In this document: piece after piece, positions 36,498-45,308 of the stretch
Position numbering within the stretch: position 1 is the first letter of the stretch
Layout of the letters: every line of letters starts with the position of its first letter
NCBI GenBank assembly: GCA_014382365.1
Contig: JACNJW010000027.1
Span: forward strand, 62,001-126,000
Reading direction: 5' to 3'
Source of the DNA: SAR324 cluster bacterium
GTDB taxonomy: Bacteria > SAR324 > NAC60-12
Length of the DNA: 64,000 bases
Notes under the pieces: model-generated
The model's database searches: none
What the model was told of the DNA's origin: nothing
What the model saw: only the letters and a program-made list of their open reading frames with translations
Translations under genes and position numbers: made by a program

Positions 36498-37543
36498 AAA
36501 ATGCGAGCAGAAAAATTATGAAAGCACTGGTCAAAGCAAAACCGGAAATTGGACTGTGGATGGAGCAGGTTCCAATACCGGAATATGGTCCAAACGATGT
36601 TTTGGTTAAAATCAGGAAAACGGCAATCTGCGGCACCGATGTTCATATCTGGAAGTGGGACGAATTCATTTCAAAACTTGTTCCTGTACCAATGGTCGTC
36701 GGCCACGAGTTCTGCGGAGAAATAATTGAAGTTGGAGCCTCAGTCACAAAATATAATGTGGGGCAGCGTGTCTCCGGAGAAGGTCACGTCATATGCGGAA
36801 GTTGCAGAAACTGCAGGGCGGGGCGAGGACACTTATGCCGAAATACACTTGGAATCGGCGTACAGTTGCCAGGAGCTTTTGCTGAATTCCTACGTCTGCC
36901 AGAAGACAATGTTGTGCCTATTCCAGCAGATATTCCGGATGAAATCGCCTCAATTTTTGATCCATTCGGAAATGCGGTTCATACTGCTCTGACTTTTGAT
37001 TGCGTTGGAGAAGATGTGCTGGTAACAGGTGCAGGACCAATCGGCATCATGGGTGCTTTGGTTGCCCAAAAAGCAGGAGCACGTAAAGTTGTTATCACTG
37101 ACATCAATCCACAGCGCATTCAGCTTGCCGAAAAAATGGGAGTTAATTATGTGGTCAATACCGAAAATGAAGATTTGCAGGAAGTCATGCAGAAAATCGG
37201 CATGCAGGAAGGTTTTGACATTGGACTGGAAATGTCAGGTGCAGCTCCTGCCTTTCGTGATATGATTGATAAAATGAACAATGGAGGAAAGATTGCAATT
37301 CTTGGCATCTCCTCAACCGGATTTGACATTGATTGGAATAAAGTCATATTCAAGATGTTGAAAATACACGGAATATACGGCAGGGAGATGTTTGAGACCT
37401 GGTACAAAATGATTGCCTTTGTGCAGTCCGGTTTAGACCTTTCTCCCCTCATCACCCACCGTTTTCCAATTGATGATTTCCAAAAAGGATTTGCTGAAAT
37501 GCTGTCCGGAAATTCCGGCAAAGTAATTCTCGACTGGGAATAA
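36494..37543 (+). CDS. tdh: L-threonine 3-dehydrogenase
   Basis: 349 residues; oxidises threonine to 2-amino-3-oxobutyrate with NAD+. Zinc medium-chain dehydrogenase: catalytic Cys in [12 protein letters not shown] and His-Glu in GHEFCGE, structural zinc Cys cluster [15 protein letters not shown], and Rossmann motif GAGPIGIMG. The ATG at 36494 couples translation to kbl. An internal ATG at 36518 begins [10 protein letters not shown], exactly where E. coli Tdh starts, and is an equally good start. Confidence 0.95.
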   Translation: MKNASRKIMKALVKAKPEIGLWMEQVPIPEYGPNDVLVKIRKTAICGTDVHIWKWDEFISKLVPVPMVVGHEFCGEIIEVGASVTKYNVGQRVSGEGHVICGSCRNCRAGRGHLCRNTLGIGVQLPGAFAEFLRLPEDNVVPIPADIPDEIASIFDPFGNAVHTALTFDCVGEDVLVTGAGPIGIMGALVAQKAGARKVVITDINPQRIQLAEKMGVNYVVNTENEDLQEVMQKIGMQEGFDIGLEMSGAAPAFRDMIDKMNNGGKIAILGISSTGFDIDWNKVIFKMLKIHGIYGREMFETWYKMIAFVQSGLDLSPLITHRFPIDDFQKGFAEMLSGNSGKVILDWE

Positions 37544-37908
37544 TGCTTACAAAAAGGGAAGTTAGTTGATTCTTTTTTAGAAATACTCTTCTTTGAGAGT
37601 CTTTAAAAAAGTTTGAAGTCCAAGTAGTATCTTCGACAGTTTGCCTTGTCATTTCGAGCGAAAAGACAGATTTTTTTGATCTTTGTGCAGTTGCTTCAAC
37701 AAGATTTTTCGCACAACTCGAACTGACACCGATTCAGGACTTTATACCAGAGGAACTTTCTTGATTTTATAATATATCTTTACATTTACTTTCCAGAGAG
37801 TTAGCGTAAACAAGCGGTTTGTAAGAGTACATTAGTTTTCTTGCGGAAGCTCAGAAATAATTCGGAATCAGTTCCTAAAGGAACGAAAATAATTCTATCA
37901 ACCTTGAG
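37544..37908. other. Intergenic region with inverted-repeat remnant, upstream of hisP
   Basis: 365 bases with no gene. TGTCATTTCGA at 37647-37657 and its near-complement TCGAACTGACA at 37718-37728 bound an imperfect palindromic element of about 82 bases with AGATTTTT-type arms, like a degraded intergenic repeat. A related half is at 45261. Near the hisP end, GTTCC-TAAA-GGAAC at 37871-37884 forms a small hairpin. No clear promoter. Confidence 0.45.
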
Positions 37909-38694
37909 GTGAATTTGGATTACCGCAAGACTGCCCTTTTGGTGGATAATCTACACAAGTATTTTGGTCAGGAAGAGGTACTAAAGGGGATTTCGCTGGA
38001 AGCTTGTGAAGGTGATGTGATTGCAATGGTGGGAGCCAGTGGCTCCGGTAAAAGTACTTTTCTGCGCTGTGTCAATTTGCTGGAAACGCCTACAAGTGGT
38101 AGTATCTATGTGCGCGGTGAACTGATTCGTATGAAACAGAACCGCAATGGAGATTCTGTACCTGAGGATCTCAAACAGGTTGAACGAATCCGGACTAGAC
38201 TGGGAATGGTTTTCCAGCAGTTCAATCTCTGGTCACATATGACCGTTTTGGAAAATGTGATCGAAGCCCCGGTACATGTCCTGAAAATAGCAAAAAAAGA
38301 AGCTGTTGAACGAGCTGAAGAGTTGCTGTATAAAGTTGGTATTTACGACCGGATGCACTATCACCCTGCGCACCTTTCCGGAGGTCAACAACAGCGTGTT
38401 GCCATTGCAAGAGCGTTGGCAATGGAACCTGATATGCTTTTATTTGACGAACCAACATCCGCACTTGATCCGGAACTTGTAGGAGAAGTTCTGCAGGTTA
38501 TGAGAGATCTGGCAGAAGAAGGGCGGACAATGATCGTGGTTACCCACGAAATGGGTTTTGCTCAGGAAGTCTCATCAAGAGTAGTTTTTTTGCATGAGGG
38601 TAGTATTGAAGAGGATGGCCCACCCTGGAAGGTCTTTAAAAACCCTTCCTCAGAACGGTTTCGACAGTTTGTTTCAAAATATGTCGAAAATTGA
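37909..38694 (+). CDS. hisP: Amino-acid ABC importer ATPase (HisP type)
   Basis: 261 residues, polar-amino-acid ABC ATPase. Walker A GASGSGKST, Q-loop FQQFNLWSHMTVLENV, signature LSGGQQQRVAIARALA, Walker B MLLFDEPTSALDPELVG and switch VTHEMGFA. The FNLWSHMTVLENV stretch is the HisP/basic amino-acid form. Two starts are possible: GTG 37909, which lies inside the GAGGTGA ribosome-binding sequence, and TTG 37915, which that sequence serves at proper spacing. TTG is mechanistically more likely. First gene of the importer, followed by a hairpin and hisJ. Confidence 0.93.
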   Translation: MNLDYRKTALLVDNLHKYFGQEEVLKGISLEACEGDVIAMVGASGSGKSTFLRCVNLLETPTSGSIYVRGELIRMKQNRNGDSVPEDLKQVERIRTRLGMVFQQFNLWSHMTVLENVIEAPVHVLKIAKKEAVERAEELLYKVGIYDRMHYHPAHLSGGQQQRVAIARALAMEPDMLLFDEPTSALDPELVGEVLQVMRDLAEEGRTMIVVTHEMGFAQEVSSRVVFLHEGSIEEDGPPWKVFKNPSSERFRQFVSKYVEN

Positions 38695-38695
38695 A

Positions 38696-38720
38696 AACTT
38701 AAGCCATTCAGGCTTAAGTT
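38696..38720 (+). terminator. Perfect hairpin between hisP and hisJ
   Basis: 10-bp perfect stem (AACTTAAGCC and its complement) with 5-base loop ATTCA, 2 bases after the hisP stop. No T-run follows, so partial termination or transcript processing is more likely than full termination. Confidence 0.65.
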
Positions 38721-38777
38721 GGAATAATCCAGCTGGTTTTTCCAGTTATTGTTTATAACTACCAAAAGGAGTAGCTA

Positions 38778-39548
38778 ATGAAAAAGTTAATTACTGTGGC
38801 CTTGTTGGCCTTGCTGACACTGGGAACCAGTGTTTCTGCAAAAGAATGGAATAAAATTCGAGTTGGTGTTGAGGGTGCATATCCTCCATTCAGCTGGGTT
38901 GAATCTGACGGGACACTGAAAGGATTTGACATAGAGATTGCAATGGCGCTTTGCAAGGAAATTGGCGCTGAGTGTGTTCTGGTTCCGCAGGACTGGGATG
39001 GAATTATTCCAGCTTTGCTGGCTCGAAAATATGATGCAATCATTGCATCGATGTCAATCACTGAGGAGCGCAAAAAGAAAGTTGCTTTCTCGGATAAATA
39101 TTACAACTCACCTGCCAAGTTCGCCCGTAAAAAAGGTTCCGGAATCACGATTTCCAAAGCAGGACTTAAAGGCAAGACTGTTGGGGTACAACGTGCGACA
39201 ATTCACGAAAATTTTGTCGTCGGACAATTTGGAGACAGCGTGAATATCAAACGTTATGGAACTCAGGATGAAGCCTATCTTGATGCAGTTGCCGGTCGTG
39301 TGGATCTACTCCTTGCGGATTCTATCGCCATGGAAGATGGGTTCCTCAAAACAGACAAAGGCAAAGGCTGGGAGTTTGTCGGACCGGGTTACTCTGATCC
39401 AAAATATTTTGGTGATGGTGCTGGAATTGCTGTTCGTAAAAACAACGGAGATTTGGTTGAACTTTTTAATAAAGCCATTAAGGCTATCCGTGCAAATGGT
39501 GTTTATAAAAGTATCAACAACAAATATTTTGCCTTTGACATCTATTAA
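38778..39548 (+). CDS. hisJ: Basic amino-acid binding protein (HisJ/ArgT-like)
   Basis: 256 residues: signal peptide 1-21 (ending SVSA) and a type-II periplasmic-binding fold (SBP_bac_3). The N-terminus IRVGVEGAYPPFSWVESDGTLKGFDIEIA, the QDWDGIIPALLARKYDAIIASMSITEERKK stretch and RYGTQDEAYLDAVAGRVD match the lysine/arginine/ornithine/histidine group, which also includes opine binders. A good AAGGAG site precedes the ATG. Flanked on both sides by hairpins, which would set its expression apart from hisP and hisQ. Confidence 0.9.
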   Translation: MKKLITVALLALLTLGTSVSAKEWNKIRVGVEGAYPPFSWVESDGTLKGFDIEIAMALCKEIGAECVLVPQDWDGIIPALLARKYDAIIASMSITEERKKKVAFSDKYYNSPAKFARKKGSGITISKAGLKGKTVGVQRATIHENFVVGQFGDSVNIKRYGTQDEAYLDAVAGRVDLLLADSIAMEDGFLKTDKGKGWEFVGPGYSDPKYFGDGAGIAVRKNNGDLVELFNKAIKAIRANGVYKSINNKYFAFDIY

Positions 39549-39560
39549 TCATGATCCCGT

Positions 39561-39600
39561 TTGAGGCTTCGCTGCAGACTTCGGTGTAACCCTCAATCTT
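39561..39600 (+). terminator. Possible terminator after hisJ
   Basis: TTGAGG at 39561-39566 pairs with CCTCAA at 39591-39596 and is followed by TCTTTTC. The 24-base loop makes it a weak candidate. The stronger hairpin at 39622 lies just downstream. Confidence 0.35.
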
Positions 39601-39621
39601 TTCTGATTATACATTTAGTTT

Positions 39622-39647
39622 GCCACGGAATTCGACAATTCCGTGGC
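39622..39647 (+). terminator. Strong perfect hairpin between hisJ and hisQ
   Basis: 11-bp perfect stem (GCCACGGAATT and its complement) with 4-base loop CGAC, followed by a C/T-rich tract CTCCCTTTCTCTC. Probably a partial terminator that keeps binding protein in excess. Its right arm contains the GTG at 39643, which therefore is unlikely to start hisQ. Confidence 0.75.
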
Positions 39648-39675
39648 CTCCCTTTCTCTCTCCCACAAAAAACTG

Positions 39676-40362
39676 ATGTTTGACTTACACGGTTATTTCC
39701 CGATGATTCTGGACGGAATGCTGTTAACTGTGGAGGTCGCTCTGCTTTCTCTTTTAATTGCTGTCATACTTGGTTTGCTGGGTGCTTTAGCCAAGCTTTC
39801 AAATTCCAAAATTGCCCGTACTCTCGCAACAGTATACACCACCATTATTCGAGGAATTCCTGACCTAGTCTTGATGACTCTGGTTTTTTTTGGCGGACAA
39901 ATTCTACTTAACAACATTGGAGACTCTCTGGGTTGGGAATATATCGATATCAGCCCCTTTATTGCCGGAACTCTGACCATCGGTTTTATTTTTGGAGCAT
40001 ACATGACCGAAACTTTTCGTGGCGGAATTCTAGCAGTTTCACGTGGGGAGATTGAAGCTGCCCTAGCATTTGGCATGTCAAAGAGGAAAGTTTTTATACG
40101 TATCACCTTACCACTAATGGTACGCCACGCACTTCCAGGATTCGGAAATAACTGGATGGTGCTGGCCAAAACGACTGCTCTTGTTTCTGTAATTGGACTG
40201 CACGATATGGTCTACAATGCCGGTGTTGCCGGAGGATCAACTCGCCAACCTTTTACCTTTTATCTGGTAGTCGCTATGTTGTTTTTATGTATCACCGGAC
40301 TTTCAGATCTCGGTTTGCGCTGGGCCAACCGCCGTTACAGTATTGGTGTAAGAAAGGTTTGA
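39676..40362 (+). CDS. hisQ: Basic amino-acid ABC importer permease HisQ
   Basis: 228 residues from ATG 39676, about five membrane helices. The start MFDLHGYFPMILDGMLLTVE aligns with the usual HisQ beginning. The coupling motif is REIGE-like: SRGEIEAALAFGMSKRKVFIRI, followed by PLMVRHALPGFGNNW. A longer frame from GTG 39643 exists but runs through a hairpin stem and adds a polar tail not found in the family. Three bases separate it from hisM. Confidence 0.92.
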   Translation: MFDLHGYFPMILDGMLLTVEVALLSLLIAVILGLLGALAKLSNSKIARTLATVYTTIIRGIPDLVLMTLVFFGGQILLNNIGDSLGWEYIDISPFIAGTLTIGFIFGAYMTETFRGGILAVSRGEIEAALAFGMSKRKVFIRITLPLMVRHALPGFGNNWMVLAKTTALVSVIGLHDMVYNAGVAGGSTRQPFTFYLVVAMLFLCITGLSDLGLRWANRRYSIGVRKV

Positions 40363-40365
40363 GAT

Positions 40366-41058
40366 ATGGATTTTGAAGCAATTATTGATAATCTTCCACT
40401 CTACCTGGAAGGTCTCTGGGTGACAATCCAACTGGTGGTTCTAGCTTTAGTTTCCGGATTTGGCTTAGCTGTTCCTTTGGCGCTGCTTGCAGTTTCAAAA
40501 AACTCTTTCTTAAGCTTTCCTGCAAAAACTTATATCTATTTCTTTCGGGGAACTCCTTTGTTGGTACAGATGTTTCTGCTTTATCACGGATTAGCCCAAT
40601 TTGAAGCTGTCAGGGAGAGTGTTCTCTGGATTGTTTTTAAGGAAGCCTATTGGTGTGCCGTGACTGCTTTTGCTTTGAATACTGCCGCATACACTGCAGA
40701 GATATTGCGTGGTGCAATCGAGCAAACACCTTTTGGAGAAACTGAAGCTGCTCAGGCTTGCGGGATGTCAAAATTCACAATGTACCGACGTATTATTCTG
40801 CCTGGCTCATTCCGGCGTGCTTTACCGGCATACGGCAATGAAGTAATTTTTATGCTGCACGGCAGTGCACTGGCAGGAGTGATTACGATTGTTGATTTAT
40901 TTGGTGCAGCAAAAATAGTGAATGCCCGCTATTTTGTGCCTTTTGAATCGTTCATCACTGCAGGATTCTTTTACTTATGCTGTACATTTATCATTGTCTG
41001 GTTTTTTAAATGGGTTGAAAAACACTGGTATGCGCATTTGCGTCCCAGAACTTCCTGA
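40366..41058 (+). CDS. hisM: Basic amino-acid ABC importer permease HisM
   Basis: 230 residues, partner permease of HisQ, about five membrane helices. Motifs YIYFFRGTPLLVQMFLLYHG, FALNTAAYTAEILRGAIEQTPFGETEAAQACGMS and RRIILPGSFRRALPAYGNE are typical of HisM. It completes hisP-hisJ-hisQ-hisM. The next gene is a class-III aminotransferase 108 bases on. Confidence 0.93.
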   Translation: MDFEAIIDNLPLYLEGLWVTIQLVVLALVSGFGLAVPLALLAVSKNSFLSFPAKTYIYFFRGTPLLVQMFLLYHGLAQFEAVRESVLWIVFKEAYWCAVTAFALNTAAYTAEILRGAIEQTPFGETEAAQACGMSKFTMYRRIILPGSFRRALPAYGNEVIFMLHGSALAGVITIVDLFGAAKIVNARYFVPFESFITAGFFYLCCTFIIVWFFKWVEKHWYAHLRPRTS

Positions 41059-41166
41059 GCAATATTTTACATAGCCTCAATTTTTGTTTTCAGCTTGCCC
41101 GGGATAACTTTTTTAGTTTAGATTTGCCCTAACATATTTCAAAATATCTGTAATTATTTTGAGAAA

Positions 41167-42507
41167 ATGACTTCTCCAGAATCACATCTTTTTTACCAAT
41201 CCCGTATACGCCGCCCTTTGGTGGATCGTGCGGAAGGTATTTATCTTTGGGATCAATCCGGAAAACGTTACATCGACGGGTCCAGCGGTGCAATGGTCTC
41301 CAACATCGGACACTCAAATCCCAGAGTGCTTGAAGCCATGCATTTGCAAATGCAAAAGGCAACTTTCGCCTACCGACTTCATTTTGAAAATGAACCGGCG
41401 GAAACTCTGGCTCGTCGACTTGTCGAATATATGCCGGAAAATTTGGACAAAGTTTTTTTTGTTTCCGGAGGTTCTGAGGCCGTGGAATCCTGCCTTAAAA
41501 TGGCACGGCAATATGCGCTGTCAAAAGGTGAGCCTCAACGCTACAAAACAATCTCCCGTTTTCCGTCATATCACGGCAGTACATTGGGTGCATTGTCCTC
41601 AACCGGAATGGCTTTGATGTCTGCACCTTTTGATCCAATGATTCAGCAAATGCCGAAAATTCCGGCACCAACTGTTTATCTTGACCGTAACCGGAAAACT
41701 CCGGAAGAAGCCGGATTGTATTATGCAAATTTTCTGGAAGCAGAAATATTGCGTCAAGGGCCGGAAACCGTTTTGGCATTTATCATGGAACCGATTGGTG
41801 GAGCTTCAACCGGTGCTTTGGTTGCGCCGGACAGTTATTACGGACGCATCCGGGAAATCTGCGACCGCTACGGTGTTCTCTTGATATACGATGAAGTCAT
41901 GTGTTGCGCCGGACGCAGCGGACGCTATTATTTAGGCGGTTCACATTGGTCGGCCAAACCGGATTTAATCGCCATGTCCAAAGGTATGGCCGCCGGATAT
42001 TCACCCTTAGGGGCCATGGTTGCTTCAGAAAAAATGGTGAAGGCTGTATTGGATTCCGGCGGATTTATTCACGGTCACACTTATGCAGGAAATCCTTTGG
42101 CGTGTTCTGCCGGACTTGCAGTTTTGGAGGAAATTGAACGGCAAAATCTACTCGCAGAAACTGAACAAAAAGGAGACTTGCTAAAAAAACGATTAGAAAT
42201 ATTGATGGAAAAATTTCCTTTTATTGGTGATGTTCGCGGAAAAGGCCTTTTGCTGGCAGTCGAATTTGTGGCAGACCGGGAAACGATGCAACCGCTTCCT
42301 ACGGAACTGAATGCCCACAGCGAATTAGTAGAAATGGCGTTTGAACGAGGATTGATTATTTATTCACGCCGCACCCGTGGCGGACGCATCGGCGATCACT
42401 TTTTGATTTGTCCGCCGCTGATTATTGAAGTAGAACAAATCGACGAATTGCTGGAAATTTTCACGGACACATTGGTAGAATTTGCACATAAACACGGTCT
42501 TTTATGA
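41167..42507 (+). CDS. yodT: Class-III aminotransferase (YodT-like)
   Basis: 446 residues, PLP-dependent aminotransferase of the omega/ornithine-type class III. Motifs: SGGSEAVESCLKMARQY (PLP phosphate loop), SYHGSTLGALS, IMEPIGGASTGALVAP, LLIYDEVMCCAGRSGR, and PLP Lys272 in AMSKGMAAGYSPLGA. It overlaps the next gene by 4 bases, and the order aminotransferase, CoA-transferase A, CoA-transferase B, M20 deacylase is that of Bacillus subtilis yodT-S-R-Q, tied to acetyl-beta-lysine / beta-lysine degradation. Gene name assigned by that synteny. The exact amino donor is inference. Confidence 0.88.
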   Translation: MTSPESHLFYQSRIRRPLVDRAEGIYLWDQSGKRYIDGSSGAMVSNIGHSNPRVLEAMHLQMQKATFAYRLHFENEPAETLARRLVEYMPENLDKVFFVSGGSEAVESCLKMARQYALSKGEPQRYKTISRFPSYHGSTLGALSSTGMALMSAPFDPMIQQMPKIPAPTVYLDRNRKTPEEAGLYYANFLEAEILRQGPETVLAFIMEPIGGASTGALVAPDSYYGRIREICDRYGVLLIYDEVMCCAGRSGRYYLGGSHWSAKPDLIAMSKGMAAGYSPLGAMVASEKMVKAVLDSGGFIHGHTYAGNPLACSAGLAVLEEIERQNLLAETEQKGDLLKKRLEILMEKFPFIGDVRGKGLLLAVEFVADRETMQPLPTELNAHSELVEMAFERGLIIYSRRTRGGRIGDHFLICPPLIIEVEQIDELLEIFTDTLVEFAHKHGLL

Positions 42508-43208
42508 ACAAACAAAAAGAGATAACTGAAACCATTGCCAAAATCCCTTCCGGAGCAACTGTCATGGTGGGTGGTTTCGGTTCACCAGGAACGCCGTTTA
42601 CACTACTTGACGAACTGTTGCGTCAGGGACAGGACCGGCTGACGTTGATCAAAAATGACGCGAATGAACCAGGTTACGGTATTGCCAAACTTATTGAAGC
42701 AGACCGGGTGGACACCCTGATTGCCTCACATATCGGACTGAATAGACAGGCAGTGGGACGCATGAATTCCGGACAATTGCGGGTTGAGTTTTATCCACAA
42801 GGAATTTTGGCAGAAAAAATCCGCACTGCCGGAGCAGGACTTTTCGGTTTTTTGAGCGACATCGGAATCGAAACTGAAATTACTGATCCAAGTCAAATCA
42901 TTGAATGGCAAGTCGACAAATCCGTAACCAAGCGTAAACTGAAAGTTGAAACCGCACTGCACGCGGATTTTGCTTTGATTCACGCAGCACGAGCGGATCA
43001 TTTTGGGAATTTAATATATACTGACAGTGCAATCAACTTTAATCCACTGATGGCAATGGCTGCAGAAAATGTTTTTGTCGAAACCTTTGATTTACAAGCT
43101 CCGGGTGCGTTCCCACCGGAACAGATTCACACGCCATTTGCTTTTGTATCTACGGTAGTTCAAGTTGATCTCAGCCCTGAATATGAATTGATGGAACATT
43201 ATGTCTAA
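42504..43208 (+). CDS. yodS: CoA-transferase subunit A (YodS/AtoD-like)
   Basis: 234 residues, alpha subunit of a 3-oxoacid-type (family I) CoA-transferase. The glycine-rich loop VMVGGFGSPGTPFTLLDEL near residue 20-38 and the HAARADHFGNLIY motif near 172 are diagnostic. Translationally coupled to the aminotransferase before it (ATGA) and to subunit B after it (8-base overlap). The heterodimer moves CoA to an acid produced by the pathway, probably an amino-keto acid (inference). Confidence 0.92.
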   Translation: MNKQKEITETIAKIPSGATVMVGGFGSPGTPFTLLDELLRQGQDRLTLIKNDANEPGYGIAKLIEADRVDTLIASHIGLNRQAVGRMNSGQLRVEFYPQGILAEKIRTAGAGLFGFLSDIGIETEITDPSQIIEWQVDKSVTKRKLKVETALHADFALIHAARADHFGNLIYTDSAINFNPLMAMAAENVFVETFDLQAPGAFPPEQIHTPFAFVSTVVQVDLSPEYELMEHYV

Positions 43209-43890
43209 GCCGGAACGTCCGGTGCGAACCGAACGAATTCTTCTCCGGGCCGCACAGGAAATTAAATCAGGACTTGTGATCAATCTGGGAATCGGTTTAC
43301 CGACTTTGGTTCCGGATTATTTACCGGACGATTTTGACGCTTTGATTCATTCCGAAAACGGCATTCTAGGTTGTGGACCCATAGCAAAACGGGCACAAGC
43401 ACGAGCGTCTTTGATTGATGCCGCCGGACATTATGTTACGCTCCGTTCCGGAAGCAGTTGTTTTGACAGCTCGGTCTCTTTTTCCATGATTCGGCGCGGA
43501 CGCATTGACCTTTGCATGCTCGGAGCTTTTGAAGTGGATCAATCCGGAAATTTGGCCAACTGGAAAATTCCCGGAAAACTTTCGCCCGGAATCGGCGGCG
43601 CAATGGAATTAGCACAAAAAGCAAAACGACTGATTGTGCTCAGCACCCACACAGACAAACACGGACGTCCCAAAATTCTCGAACGCTGCCGGCTGCCTTT
43701 GACCGCCCCTGTTTGTGTCAATCGTATCATTACTGACGAAGCCGTTATCGATGTAACTCCGGACGGTTTGCTGGTGCAGGAAATTGCGGAAAATATTTCT
43801 GCAGAAGAATTGCAAAATCACACTGAAGCAAACTTGATTTTTCCAAAAACAAATTTAACCGGAACGTCCGGTGTGAGGAGATTCAAATGA
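43201..43890 (+). CDS. yodR: CoA-transferase subunit B (YodR/AtoA-like)
   Basis: 229 residues, beta subunit carrying the catalytic Glu52 in SENGILGCGP. Other family motifs: NLGIGLPTLVPDYL and LGAFEVDQSGNLANWKIPGK. Starts 8 bases inside the subunit A gene and overlaps the deacylase gene by 4, so all four genes form one translational unit. Confidence 0.92.
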   Translation: MSKPERPVRTERILLRAAQEIKSGLVINLGIGLPTLVPDYLPDDFDALIHSENGILGCGPIAKRAQARASLIDAAGHYVTLRSGSSCFDSSVSFSMIRRGRIDLCMLGAFEVDQSGNLANWKIPGKLSPGIGGAMELAQKAKRLIVLSTHTDKHGRPKILERCRLPLTAPVCVNRIITDEAVIDVTPDGLLVQEIAENISAEELQNHTEANLIFPKTNLTGTSGVRRFK

Positions 43891-45170
43891 CAAATGAACT
43901 CGAACAAAAAATCCTTGCCAGCTGCGACAAACTGTTTCCGGCAGTGCTGGATTTTACGGAAGAAATGGTAAAACAATACAGCGTCTTGAATCAGGAGCAG
44001 GGCGTTTTGGAAGTAGTGGAGAGACAGTTATCCGAGATGAATTTATCTCCAATTCGTGTGCCAATTGATCTGGAGCGACTCGGCTCGCATCCACTGTTTG
44101 CCCCTGTACCCTGGGCTTATGACAAGAAATATAATTTGGTTACCGTACTCAATCCCGGAGCTTCCGGAACCAGTCTGGTTTTCAACGGTCATCTGGATGT
44201 GGTTCCGGCGACTCCGTTTGAAATGTGGACGAAACAACCAAATGATCCCTGGCGTGATTCGGAATGGTTATACGGACGCGGTTCCGGAGATATGCAGTCC
44301 GGAGTGGCCGCCATGATTTATGCCGTGCAAGCTGTCCGGGAGGCCGGAGTGGAGATTCGCTCACCGCTGACAATTCAAACTGTGGTCGAAGAAGAATGTA
44401 GCGGAAACGGGGCTTTAGCTTGTGTGGAACGTGGCTATGACGGAGATTTTGTTTTGATTCCGGAACCCTTTGGACCGACAATTTACACAGGACAACTTGG
44501 CGTAATGTGGTTCAAAGTTATTTGTAAAGGTTCCCCGGTTCATGTTCAGGACACATCGGCAGGTGAAGATGCGATTGAGCGGTTATTGCTGCTGATTCCT
44601 GCACTCAAGGATTTGGAAACGGAGCTTAATGAACATCATCGCGTACCGCCTTATGACCAAATGGAACACCCCTTTAATCTCAATATCGGTAAAATTTCCG
44701 GAGGTAATTGGGCTTCCAGTGTTCCGGCACATGCAGAATTTGAAGCACGTCTTAGTTTCCCTCCGGGCATGACTGCCACGCAATTTATGCAAATGGTGAG
44801 CGATCGCATTGAAAGAGAGCCTTACACCACCGCCGGTCGCCATGATGTTTTCGCCACAGAACGTCCGGTTGTCCGTTTCGAGGGTTTCCGTTCAGAAGGG
44901 CATTTGATTGATGTAAAACAACCAGGAATTCGGATGTTGGAAAATTGCCACCGCGATTTGACTGCACAGGGTGCGGAACATTATCTTTCCACCTGCACCA
45001 CAGATTTACGCGCTTTTCATTTTTACAGCCGCACCGGCGGAACTTGTTACGGCCCCGTAGCCCGCAACATTCACGGTGTCGATGAAGCAGTCAATATCGA
45101 GTCCGTGCGACACACATTGAAAACTTACGCCCTTTTCATCAGCCGTTGGTGCGAAATTTCTCCGGCTTAA
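43887..45170 (+). CDS. yodQ: M20 ArgE/DapE-type deacylase (YodQ-like)
   Basis: 427 residues, dinuclear-zinc amidohydrolase of the acetylornithine deacetylase / succinyl-diaminopimelate desuccinylase group. Zinc motifs FNGHLDVVP and GRGSGDMQSGVAAMIYAV, general base in VEEECSGNG, and a late LSTCTTDLRAF. It is longer than DapE (about 375) and matches the YodQ size class. As the fourth gene in the yodT-S-R-Q order it probably removes an acyl group from a beta-lysine-like diamine. The lysine 2,3-aminomutase and acetyltransferase of that pathway are not in the window. Confidence 0.9.
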   Translation: MTNELEQKILASCDKLFPAVLDFTEEMVKQYSVLNQEQGVLEVVERQLSEMNLSPIRVPIDLERLGSHPLFAPVPWAYDKKYNLVTVLNPGASGTSLVFNGHLDVVPATPFEMWTKQPNDPWRDSEWLYGRGSGDMQSGVAAMIYAVQAVREAGVEIRSPLTIQTVVEEECSGNGALACVERGYDGDFVLIPEPFGPTIYTGQLGVMWFKVICKGSPVHVQDTSAGEDAIERLLLLIPALKDLETELNEHHRVPPYDQMEHPFNLNIGKISGGNWASSVPAHAEFEARLSFPPGMTATQFMQMVSDRIEREPYTTAGRHDVFATERPVVRFEGFRSEGHLIDVKQPGIRMLENCHRDLTAQGAEHYLSTCTTDLRAFHFYSRTGGTCYGPVARNIHGVDEAVNIESVRHTLKTYALFISRWCEISPA

Positions 45171-45260
45171 TAATTTTACTGAAGCAACCTTTTAAATACT
45201 AAAACTTAGTCATTGCTTTCATAGCGATAAATCTTATATCAGCGCCCAAACTAATACCTT

Positions 45261-45289
45261 TAAGATTTCTTCCGACTGTCGAAATGACA
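45261..45289. repeat. Half copy of a TGTCATTTCGA-type intergenic repeat
   Basis: TAAGATTTCT...GACTGTCGAAATGACA reads as the right half of the palindromic element seen at 37647-37728: TCGAAATGACA is the exact complement of TGTCATTTCGA. It lies in the 138-bp gap between the deacylase and the oxidase. A degraded, non-coding repeat. Confidence 0.45.
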
Positions 45290-45308
45290 ACAATTTAAGT
45301 ATGCAACA

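Noticed and set aside
39693-40169. 158-codon open frame antisense to hisQ
   Set aside because: It lies wholly inside a confident permease gene, and its composition (Arg, Ser, Pro, Ile) is what the reverse complement of membrane-helix codons gives.
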